Shown here in pieces: positions 26,231-33,415 of a stretch of DNA of 35,632 bases. Within the stretch, counting starts at the first letter, position 1. Every line of letters begins with the position of its first letter. The position numbers and the translations under genes were made by a program. The notes beneath the pieces were generated by a model. The model was not told the origin of the DNA. It saw only the letters and a program-made list of their open reading frames with translations, and searched no databases. This DNA comes from Ferruginibacter sp. (GTDB lineage Bacteria > Bacteroidota > Bacteroidia > Chitinophagales > Chitinophagaceae), in NCBI GenBank assembly GCA_025352525.1, contig JANXTG010000135.1, positions 1 to 35,632 on the forward strand, read 5' to 3'.

Positions 26231-28153
26231 ATGAGCAGAGTTAAAATTTTATTGGCAATATTATTACTTAGTTTAAATCTTTTTGCACAACCTGAAAATC
26301 GTTGGCAGCAAAGAGTAAGCTACAAAATGGATATTAAGATGGATGCTGCCCAAAATCAGTTTAAAGGCAGTCAAACTTTAGAATACAGTAACAACAGCGA
26401 TAAAAGTCTATCAAAAGTATTTTATCATTTATACTTTAATGCATTTCAACCAAACAGCAGTATGGATGTGCGCAGCAGAGAACTTGGTAAAATTTTAAAT
26501 AATGGCCGACCTGACTGGGATCCCAGAGTACGTGATAGAATATTAAAATTAAAAGAAAATGAAATTGGTTACCAGAAAATAATTTCACTAAAAATGAATG
26601 GTGTTGCTCAGCCATTTAAATACCACGAAACCATTTTAGAGGTTAACCTTACAAAATCCATTTTACCAAAAACAAAAGTAATTTTTGAAATGGAATTTGA
26701 AGCCCAGGTTCCATTGCAGGTAAGAAGAAGTGGCCGTGATAACCCTGGGACAGGCGTGCGTTTGAGTATGAGTCAATGGTATCCAAAAATGTGTGAATAC
26801 GATTATGAAGGATGGCATCCAACACCATATGTAGCAAGAGAATTTTATGGCGTTTGGGGTGATTATGATGTAACGATAAATATTGATAAGGAATACAAGC
26901 TAGGTGGGACAGGTGTTTTGTTGAACGCAACCGAAATTGGTTGGGGTTATGATATGCCCGGTACGGAATTAAAAAATATTGCAACAGCAAAAAGAACATG
27001 GCATTTTGTGGGAAAAAATATACATGATTTTGTATGGGCTGCAGATCCTGAATTTGTACATCTTGTAAGAAAAACTTACACAGGTGGACCGCTCATACAT
27101 GTAATTTATAATTATAAAGAAAATGCAGCAGCTAATGATACTGCATGGAAAGAAGTGGCAGATGCGGCCGTTGCGGTATTGCCCTTTATTGAAAAAAATT
27201 TTGGGAAATATCCTTACCCACAATATTCATTTATACAGGGTGGCGATGGTGGAATGGAATATCCAATGGCTACTTTAATTAATAGTCCGGGATTAGGTAC
27301 TGCTTTTCATGAATGGATGCATAGCTGGTACCAAATGATGCTGGGCACAAACGAAAGTATGTATGCATGGATGGATGAAGGTTTTACAGAGTTTTCCTCT
27401 CAACTTGTTGATGATTATTATACAGAAAAAGTTAGGCGTGTAAAAGCAGGTAACAAGCCCGGTGCAATGCGCTATTTAGATTCTGTAGGTGCAAAACTGC
27501 CACTGCACCATGCTGGAAGCTATGACTCCTATTTTAATCTTGCGCAAAGTAGAGTGGAAGAACCTATGACGACACATGCAGATCATTACAATACAAACTT
27601 TGCTTATAGTTTAGATGCGTATTCAAAAGGTTGTGTATTTTTAAACCAGTTGGGATACATTGTAGGTGAGCAAACAAGAAGTAAAATTTTGCTGGAATAT
27701 TATAATCGCTGGCGTTTTAAACATCCAAATGCAAATGATTTTATACAGGTAGCACAGGATGTAAGTGGTGTACAGCTTGACTGGTACAAAGAATGGTGGG
27801 TTAACACAACTAAGAAAATTGATTACGGTATAGATAGTTTGTGGGAAGAAAATGGTATATCAAACATTCGTTTAAAAAGAATTGGTCAAATACCTATGCC
27901 GGTAGATATCGCACTTACAAGAAAAGATGGTACTGTGGAAATGCATACGATTCCTTTAAACTTAATGTATGCAGCAAAAAAGGAAGATGGTGCAGATAAA
28001 TTGATTGTAGATGAAGAATGGAGATGGACACACCCAACTTATGTTCTTCAATTAAAAACAAAACTTACTGACTACAAGAAAGTTGAAATAGACCCTTCAC
28101 AACGCATGGCAGATGTGGACAGAAAGAATAACTTAATTGAATTTAACTGGTAA
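26231..28153 (+). CDS. M1-family metallopeptidase (secreted aminopeptidase)
   Basis: The 640-residue protein has a signal peptide ending LFAQ. The M1 zinc site is HEWMH followed 19 residues later by the Glu in MDEGFTEF, the HExxH-x18-E pattern, and the substrate motif appears as GGMEYPMAT. The N-terminal ~230 residues form the beta-saddle domain. It should cleave N-terminal residues from peptides in the periplasm. The C-terminal region ends without a T9SS sorting domain, so it is probably periplasmic rather than surface exported. The gene is followed after five bases by the acetyltransferase gene, suggesting one transcript. Confidence 0.93.
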   Translation: MSRVKILLAILLLSLNLFAQPENRWQQRVSYKMDIKMDAAQNQFKGSQTLEYSNNSDKSLSKVFYHLYFNAFQPNSSMDVRSRELGKILNNGRPDWDPRVRDRILKLKENEIGYQKIISLKMNGVAQPFKYHETILEVNLTKSILPKTKVIFEMEFEAQVPLQVRRSGRDNPGTGVRLSMSQWYPKMCEYDYEGWHPTPYVAREFYGVWGDYDVTINIDKEYKLGGTGVLLNATEIGWGYDMPGTELKNIATAKRTWHFVGKNIHDFVWAADPEFVHLVRKTYTGGPLIHVIYNYKENAAANDTAWKEVADAAVAVLPFIEKNFGKYPYPQYSFIQGGDGGMEYPMATLINSPGLGTAFHEWMHSWYQMMLGTNESMYAWMDEGFTEFSSQLVDDYYTEKVRRVKAGNKPGAMRYLDSVGAKLPLHHAGSYDSYFNLAQSRVEEPMTTHADHYNTNFAYSLDAYSKGCVFLNQLGYIVGEQTRSKILLEYYNRWRFKHPNANDFIQVAQDVSGVQLDWYKEWWVNTTKKIDYGIDSLWEENGISNIRLKRIGQIPMPVDIALTRKDGTVEMHTIPLNLMYAAKKEDGADKLIVDEEWRWTHPTYVLQLKTKLTDYKKVEIDPSQRMADVDRKNNLIEFNW

Positions 28154-28158
28154 AAAAT

Positions 28159-28686
28159 ATGTTCGAAACCAACATGCGCAGGATTACATTGCAAGATGTA
28201 CCTGCGCTTTCTTTTATAGCCCAAAAAACCTTCTACGATACTTTTACCGGTACCTGTACGGAAGATGATATGAGTGATTTTCTTCAAAGATTTTACAGCG
28301 AAGAAATACTTTTAGAGGAAGTTAAAAATCCTGCTTTTCAATATTTTTTTATTGAAATAAATGATAACCCAGTAGGATATATTTTATTTGCTGATGCAGA
28401 TGTTGAATTTGATGAAATTAAAGGCAGCAGTGCTTTGGAACTTAAACGGTTTTATATTTTAGAAGAATACCACGGTAAAGGTTTAGCACAGAAAATGATG
28501 CACTTTTTAGTTGATCATGCAGTTTCAGAAGGTTATGATTGTATATTTTTAGGAGTATGGGAACACAACCTAAAGGCGCAAAAATTCTATAAAAAGTTTG
28601 AGTTTAAACTTACTTCACATACACATGATTTCCCAATCGGCAACACGCCACAAACAGATGTTTACATGTGGAAGAGTATAAATTAG
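28159..28686 (+). CDS. GNAT-family N-acetyltransferase
   Basis: The 175-residue protein has a GNAT fold: the acetyl-CoA motif appears as YILEEYHGKGLAQKMM, with the strand RFYILEE before it and IFLGVWEHNLKAQKFYKKF as the later motif B region. Its substrate is not evident; the family includes protein, antibiotic and amino-acid acetyltransferases. The ATG at 28159 lies five bases after the M1 peptidase stop. A second ATG at 28174 would start directly at MRRITLQDV and fits the family equally well. It faces the M28 peptidase gene across a gap filled with heptamer repeats. Confidence 0.88.
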   Translation: MFETNMRRITLQDVPALSFIAQKTFYDTFTGTCTEDDMSDFLQRFYSEEILLEEVKNPAFQYFFIEINDNPVGYILFADADVEFDEIKGSSALELKRFYILEEYHGKGLAQKMMHFLVDHAVSEGYDCIFLGVWEHNLKAQKFYKKFEFKLTSHTHDFPIGNTPQTDVYMWKSIN

Positions 28687-28687
28687 A

Positions 28688-28792
28688 TTTCACCGCAAAG
28701 ACGCAGAGGCACAAAGACTATGGACCACAACTCCCAACCTTTTACCCTACACTCGTAACTTCCCACTCGCTGCTCCCTACTTACTACTCCTG
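28688..28792. repeat. Composite period-7 intergenic repeat between convergent genes
   Basis: Units in one 7-bp register run from 28688 to 28792. The first part is a CACCGCAAAGACGCAGAGGC-type stretch, of a kind I recall seeing widely in bacterial intergenic DNA. Then come GAC-initial units at 28716 and 28723, then units mostly beginning AC from 28730 to 28786. It fills the gap and runs a few bases into the end of the M28 gene. Confidence 0.65.
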
Positions 28793-29929
28793 CAACCCTT
28801 CATTAAATTTTATCATAAGTTGCATTAAATCTGCCTGTTCGTTTAATGGCAAGGTTGCTGCTTTATCAAACACATCATGGTAAGCAGCAATGCCTCCCTT
28901 TGTGTAAAAGAAAAAAGATGGTACACCTAACTCTGTAAACCAATAGTGATCACTATTGGCGGCCTTTCCTCTTGCGCCAATAGATACAAGATATTTATTT
29001 TCACCATTAATTTTATTCATCAGGTCAAACTCCTTTGGGAAGACTGAAGCATTTACAACAGTTATTCCTTCTTCGCCCGTACCGGCAAGATCTGTGTTGG
29101 TAAGGAACCGGATATTTTTTAGAGGAACAATTGGGTGTTCTGTGTAATATTTAGAACCTAACAATCCTATCTCTTCCCCTGCAAATAAAATAAAACCAAT
29201 TGAATATTTTTGAGGATGCATAGCGTAATATTTTGCTAGACTTAACAACAATGCAACACCGCTTGCATTATCATTTGCACCAGGGAAATATGTATCACTT
29301 CCCATCCCGCCAAGATGATCATAATGCGCAGTTATAAAAATAAACGAATCCGGTTTTTGTGTACCTGAAACCATTGCACAAATATTTGCCGCTTCGAATT
29401 TTTTGATGAATTTATTTTCAATATTTACTTTAATCGATGTGGGAATTTCTAAAAACCTTTTTTTATCTAATTGTATTTCAGTAAAATCTTCTTCTTTTTG
29501 AGATGCATCCCAGGTGAGCTTATTTTCAAGTGTTACAATAATTTTTTTTTCTGCATTTACAAAAGTTACACTGTCCTGTTTTTGCAGTTTGCCTTTGCTC
29601 TTGGTTGAGTGACTAGCAGCAGTAACTAAAAAATCTACACCGGGAATAAGTTTTTTATTATTAATAGTTACTTTCATTTCACCGGGAAAAGTATTGGCAG
29701 AATAGGCGAACTTTTGAAAATAATCTTTTTTGCCAAGTGGTTGTAATCCCAGCGTTTTAAATTCTTTTGCAAGAAAGTCAGCGGCTTTTTGCATACCGTC
29801 TTTTGTATATCCACGTCCCCAAAATGATGCTGATGCAAGCGTATCAACCATTTTTCTATTGTATGAAATATCCTGTGCATTAGACTCAATGCTTACAAAT
29901 AATACAACGACTAGAAAAGGTATTTTCAT
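28784..29929 (-). CDS. M28-family zinc peptidase
   Basis: From ATG 29929 the product has 381 residues, with a signal peptide MKIPFLVVVLFVSIESNAQ. An ATG three codons upstream is also possible. The M28 co-catalytic zinc residues are in place: His in TAHYDHLGG, Asp in PGANDNASGVA, the Glu pair in LFAGEEIGLLG, Asp in NTDLAGTG and His in NSDHYWFTELG. It is probably a periplasmic aminopeptidase. There is no T9SS sorting domain. Its last codons lie within the repeat tract shared with the acetyltransferase gene. Confidence 0.93.
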   Translation of the reverse strand: MKIPFLVVVLFVSIESNAQDISYNRKMVDTLASASFWGRGYTKDGMQKAADFLAKEFKTLGLQPLGKKDYFQKFAYSANTFPGEMKVTINNKKLIPGVDFLVTAASHSTKSKGKLQKQDSVTFVNAEKKIIVTLENKLTWDASQKEEDFTEIQLDKKRFLEIPTSIKVNIENKFIKKFEAANICAMVSGTQKPDSFIFITAHYDHLGGMGSDTYFPGANDNASGVALLLSLAKYYAMHPQKYSIGFILFAGEEIGLLGSKYYTEHPIVPLKNIRFLTNTDLAGTGEEGITVVNASVFPKEFDLMNKINGENKYLVSIGARGKAANSDHYWFTELGVPSFFFYTKGGIAAYHDVFDKAATLPLNEQADLMQLMIKFNEGLQE

Positions 29930-30000
29930 ATAAATCATTTGTATAAATGTAATTGAACCGACATGTTAAATTGCCGTTTGTTTTGTTATAATTTTTATCA

Positions 30001-30633
30001 TTATTTTAAAGGCACATACAGCATAAACTTTTCCTGAAAATATTCTTCCTCAAATATTTTATTTATTTCCCAGATATGTGGTTTGCAATTGCTTTCAGAA
30101 ATTTCCAATGCAAGGTCACCACCTTTTAAACAAATCAATCCGTTTGGAACATCTTTCTCTGCCTTGGCAGTTTTGCGAACAAGCTTTCTGCTCCAATGCC
30201 ACAAACTTCCTAATGGTGCAACTGCACGAGAAACAACAACATCAAATTTTCGGTTTTTTATTTCTTCTGCTCTTGCCTGTTGGGTAGTTATATTCTTAAT
30301 GCCTGCGGCCTCTTTAACGCCATTTACTACTTTCAGTTTTTTATTTATGCTGTCAACCAAATGAAAGTTTGTATCCGGAAAAAGAATGGCAAGCGGCACG
30401 CCAGGAAAGCCGCCACCACAGCCAAGATCCATCACTTCCATACCTGGTTTAAATTCAAATTTTGTAGCTATTGCAAGAGAATGTAGTACATGGTGCAAAT
30501 AAAAATTATCCATATCCTTGCGGCTGATCACATTTATTTTTTCATTCCAGTCTACATACAAATCTTTCAACATTGCAAACTGTTCTTCCTGCTCAGGGGT
30601 AAAATCTGCAAAGTATTTTTTTAAAAGTTCCAT
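30001..30633 (-). CDS. rsmG: 16S rRNA (guanine(527)-N(7))-methyltransferase RsmG
   Basis: From ATG 30633 the product has 210 residues, the usual RsmG length. It has the SAM motif VMDLGCGGGFPGVPLAIL and, further on, VVVSRAVAPLGSL, both typical of the family. It methylates N7 of G527 in 16S rRNA in the small subunit. A longer reading from a TTG at 30681 would add 16 residues with no family match, so the ATG is preferred. It follows the leftward glycosyltransferase gene across a gap with a heptamer array. Confidence 0.93.
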   Translation of the reverse strand: MELLKKYFADFTPEQEEQFAMLKDLYVDWNEKINVISRKDMDNFYLHHVLHSLAIATKFEFKPGMEVMDLGCGGGFPGVPLAILFPDTNFHLVDSINKKLKVVNGVKEAAGIKNITTQQARAEEIKNRKFDVVVSRAVAPLGSLWHWSRKLVRKTAKAEKDVPNGLICLKGGDLALEISESNCKPHIWEINKIFEEEYFQEKFMLYVPLK

Positions 30634-30713
30634 AGTAGGGTAGTATTGTTTTTTGGGTACTAATTTAAAGATAACAGACAAGCGAACATTGGTGGGAGAA
30701 TTTTGCCCGAAGC

Positions 30714-30755
30714 TTTAATCTTTTGTCTTTCATCTTATGTCTAACTTCTTGTGTC
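30714..30755. repeat. Heptamer repeat array, six units, between glycosyltransferase and rsmG
   Basis: Six consecutive 7-mers at 30714-30755 end in TC (ATC, GTC or TTC), alternating so that a 14-bp period is also visible. On the minus strand they read as GACAYAA/GATNAAA-type units. It lies between two leftward genes, upstream of rsmG. Confidence 0.7.
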
Positions 30756-30769
30756 TAATATATTATACT

Positions 30770-31903
30770 TCACTTCCAGCTTGCCTTTGGTTTCATTAAC
30801 AGCGAAGGGGCAAAAATGATGTAATAAAAAAACATCCACACATCTAATAGTAAAAAGAACGGGAATAAATCTTTTTCACCAAACTGCTTCATTGTTTTGT
30901 TGTAAATAAACCCCTGTATTAAAACAAAACTACCAAAAAGTGCGAGACTTATTTTCCAGTCATATAAAAATGCAGCAGCTACAAAAGCCGGGTAAAATAA
31001 AAACTGTGATAATGCATACATGCCCAACAAAAACTTGTGTAATGTGCGGTAATATTTAGAAGTCGTATAATGTCTGTTCTTTTGTTTCTTCCATTTTAAA
31101 AAACTATCCGGTGCGCTGCTTAGAGTAAAGCTTTCTTTATCTAAATTTATTTTTACATTCTTGTTGGTAGCAGCCATTTTTATAAAAAGATCATCATCCC
31201 CGCCGGGTATATTATTGTGTGCACTAAACCCTTTGTGGCGGTAAAAAATTGCTTTCTTGTACGATAAGTTTCTGCCAACACCCATGTATGTTGTACCTGC
31301 CAATGCATAGCTCATATATTGCAAAGCACTGTGGTAGGTTTCCCACCTTATAAGTTTATTTAAGAAAGTATTATTTTTATGATAAGCACCATAACCTAAA
31401 ACAATTTCTGTTTCATCATCATACACATCCTGCATGCTGTTAATCCAGTTTTCGCTGGCAGGAACACAGTCAGCATCTGTCAATAAAACAATTTCATATT
31501 TTGCGGTTTTTATACCAATACTTAATGGAAATTTTTTCCCGGGTATCATCTTTGCTTCCTGCATAAGTTCCACCACCTGCATTTGCTTAAATTCTTTTTT
31601 AATTTCTTCCAGCAGGTATTTTGTTTCGTCGTAAGAGTTATCGTTTACTACAATTATTTCGTGCGTGCTGTTGTATTTTTGAACCAATACACCTGGTAAA
31701 TTTTTTGCGAGATTAGCGGCTTCATCTCTGGCACAGATAACCACACTTACCGCATTCGTTCTAGAAATAGATTTTGGTTTGGCTTTATAAAATACCAGTC
31801 TTACAAAAAAAAAGAGGAAATAAAATAACCTTATACCTAACAAAACGCAGAAAAAAATAAAAACCAGCAGTTGCCAGTGCGTTAGTAATTTGGAAAAACT
31901 CAT
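30770..31903 (-). CDS. Family 2 glycosyltransferase, membrane associated
   Basis: The 377-residue protein has an N-terminal membrane segment (about 12-36), a GT-A domain and two or three C-terminal membrane segments. The catalytic motifs are SVVICARDEAANL, the DxD motif in LLTDADCVP, GGDDDLFIKM, and KQKNRHYTT in place of the QxxRW motif. GT2 enzymes of this layout add sugars to polysaccharide, glycolipid or exported polymers. The acceptor is unknown. The gene is divergent from tgt, with 95 bases between the two starts. Confidence 0.88.
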   Translation of the reverse strand: MSFSKLLTHWQLLVFIFFCVLLGIRLFYFLFFFVRLVFYKAKPKSISRTNAVSVVICARDEAANLAKNLPGVLVQKYNSTHEIIVVNDNSYDETKYLLEEIKKEFKQMQVVELMQEAKMIPGKKFPLSIGIKTAKYEIVLLTDADCVPASENWINSMQDVYDDETEIVLGYGAYHKNNTFLNKLIRWETYHSALQYMSYALAGTTYMGVGRNLSYKKAIFYRHKGFSAHNNIPGGDDDLFIKMAATNKNVKINLDKESFTLSSAPDSFLKWKKQKNRHYTTSKYYRTLHKFLLGMYALSQFLFYPAFVAAAFLYDWKISLALFGSFVLIQGFIYNKTMKQFGEKDLFPFFLLLDVWMFFYYIIFAPSLLMKPKASWK

Positions 31904-31908
31904 AGCCG

Positions 31909-31916
31909 CAAAAATA
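31909..31916 (-). promoter_or_regulatory. Candidate -7 element of the glycosyltransferase promoter
   Basis: On the minus strand TATTTTTG matches TAnnTTTG exactly, five bases before the glycosyltransferase ATG. No TTG is found at the expected distance, and the leader would be near zero, so it is only a weak candidate. Confidence 0.3.
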
Positions 31917-31925
31917 GCCTTTAAT

Positions 31926-31965
31926 GTTTAATTGTTTTATTGCTTAATTGTTCTATTGTTGCATT
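31926..31965 (+). repeat. Period-8 tandem repeat overlapping the tgt promoter
   Basis: Five units of eight bases, each starting with G and ending TT (mostly TATT or AATT), run from 31926 to 31965. The array occupies most of the 95-base gap between the divergent glycosyltransferase and tgt genes and overlaps the predicted tgt promoter. Confidence 0.6.
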
Positions 31966-31969
31966 TTTG
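31940..31969 (+). promoter_or_regulatory. Candidate promoter of tgt
   Basis: TTG at 31940-31942 and CATTTTTG at 31962-31969 (one mismatch to TAnnTTTG) are 19 bases apart. It lies 29 bases before the tgt ATG, inside the period-8 repeat. Confidence 0.45.
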
Positions 31970-31998
31970 CAGAAAGCAAATTATATCCTTCAAATATT

Positions 31999-33138
31999 AT
32001 GGCAGCATTACAATTTATTTTACAACATTCCGATACAAATACAAAAGCACGTGCAGGTAAAATCACAACCGATCATGGTATCATACAAACACCAATTTTT
32101 ATGCCTGTTGGTACGGTTGGTACAGTAAAAGCTGTAACGCAGCAACAATTAAAAGAAGAAGTAAAAGCACAAATAATTCTTGGTAATACTTATCATTTAT
32201 ATTTACGCCCAGGCTTAAAAGTTTTAGAAGCTGCAGGCGGTTTGCATAAATTTAATGGTTGGGATAAACCGATTCTTACAGACAGTGGCGGCTACCAGGT
32301 TTTCTCTTTAGCAAACAGCAGAAAAATTACAGAAGAAGGCGTTGTTTTTAAATCGCATATTGATGGCGGTAAACATTTATTTACACCGGAAAATGTTATG
32401 AATACCCAGCGCATTATTGGTGGCGATATCATTATGGCTTTCGATGAATGTCCACCTTTTCCCAGCGATGAAAAATATGCAAAAAGCAGTATGGAACTTA
32501 CACACCGCTGGCTTGACCGTTGCATAAATCATTTTGATAATACCCCGGATAAATATGGCTACACACAAAATCTTTTTCCCATTGTACAGGGCAGTACTTA
32601 TAAAAATTTACGAACTGAATCTGCACAATTCATTGCATCTAAAAATGCAACTGGCAATGCAATCGGTGGACTTTCGGTTGGTGAACCTACAGAACAAATG
32701 TATGAGTTTACAGAACTTTGCTGCGATATTTTACCCCCAGCAAAACCACGCTATTTAATGGGTGTTGGTACACCATGGAACATTCTAGAAAACATTGCAC
32801 TCGGTGTAGATATGTTTGATTGTGTAATGCCCACCCGCAACGGCCGCAATGCCATGTTGTTCACCTCAAAAGGCATCATCAATATTGATAATAAAAAATG
32901 GGAAAATGATTTTTCTGTAATAGATGACGGTATCGATTGCCCCACCAGTAATTTTTACAGCAAAGCATATTTGAGACATCTTTTTAAAGGCAAAGAATAC
33001 CTCGGTCTCACCATTGCAAGTGTGCACAATCTTGCATTTTATTTGTGGCTTGTTACCGAAGCCCGAGCCCAAATTATAGCAGGTACTTTTGCCGGTTGGA
33101 AAAACGAAATGGTTGTAAGGTTACAGATAAGATTATAG
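31999..33138 (+). CDS. tgt: tRNA-guanine(34) transglycosylase (queuine tRNA-ribosyltransferase)
   Basis: From ATG 31999 the product has 379 residues, the usual Tgt length; an earlier ATG at 31948 adds 17 residues that do not match the family. It has TPIFMPVGTVGTVKAV, LTDSGGYQVFSL (general acid/base Asp) and VDMFDCVMPTRNGRNA (nucleophile Asp). It swaps guanine-34 for a queuosine precursor in tRNAs with GUN anticodons. The usual zinc site CxCxxC...H reads IDCPTS...SVHNL, so two of the three Cys are replaced (Ile and Ser) while one Cys and the His remain. Such loss may be common in Bacteroidota Tgt; I cannot check it here. The catalytic residues are intact. Confidence 0.94.
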   Translation: MAALQFILQHSDTNTKARAGKITTDHGIIQTPIFMPVGTVGTVKAVTQQQLKEEVKAQIILGNTYHLYLRPGLKVLEAAGGLHKFNGWDKPILTDSGGYQVFSLANSRKITEEGVVFKSHIDGGKHLFTPENVMNTQRIIGGDIIMAFDECPPFPSDEKYAKSSMELTHRWLDRCINHFDNTPDKYGYTQNLFPIVQGSTYKNLRTESAQFIASKNATGNAIGGLSVGEPTEQMYEFTELCCDILPPAKPRYLMGVGTPWNILENIALGVDMFDCVMPTRNGRNAMLFTSKGIINIDNKKWENDFSVIDDGIDCPTSNFYSKAYLRHLFKGKEYLGLTIASVHNLAFYLWLVTEARAQIIAGTFAGWKNEMVVRLQIRL

Positions 33139-33151
33139 TAAAAAATGTTGG

Positions 33152-33186
33152 CCTAATCCTGTGTCTTTTGTCTCAAATCTTTTGTC
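33152..33186. repeat. Heptamer repeat array, five units, downstream of tgt
   Basis: Five 7-mers in one register at 33152, 33159, 33166, 33173 and 33180 end in ATC or GTC; two are identical (TTTTGTC). The array begins 14 bases after the tgt stop codon. Confidence 0.7.
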
Positions 33187-33263
33187 TGTTTTGAAGCATC
33201 AACAAATTACCAACCTTAACATTTGTCTCCCGCTTTTCGTTACAATGGTTTCGTTCCTCAACC

Positions 33264-33293
33264 ATTTCCACTGCAATCGGGGCTATGCGCAGC
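33264..33293. repeat. Relative of the palindromic element at 22388-22457
   Basis: The first 15 bases resemble the right arm of the element downstream of pckA, and the next 15 (GGGGCTATGCGCAGC) match its left arm at 12 of 15 positions, here in swapped order. The rest of the 277-base gap between tgt and the next gene holds no gene that I can support. Confidence 0.4.
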
Positions 33294-33415
33294 TTCAAAT
33301 CTTTTTTCAACATTTGGTTAATTGCCATTTAAAATTTTGTCAGGTCAATTTTGTTGCATCGGTTGTATCTTTAATGGAACACTGTTAATAATATAAAACG
33401 ACTCAGCAACCTTTA

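Noticed and set aside
28668-28883. A 71-residue reading frame containing FTAKTQRHKDY
   Set aside because: The sequence comes from the intergenic repeat and then runs antisense into the M28 peptidase gene; it is a repeat artefact, not a gene.
33161-33388. A 75-residue plus-strand frame between tgt and the T9SS gene
   Set aside because: It starts inside a heptamer array, crosses the palindrome relative and has no signal or family similarity.
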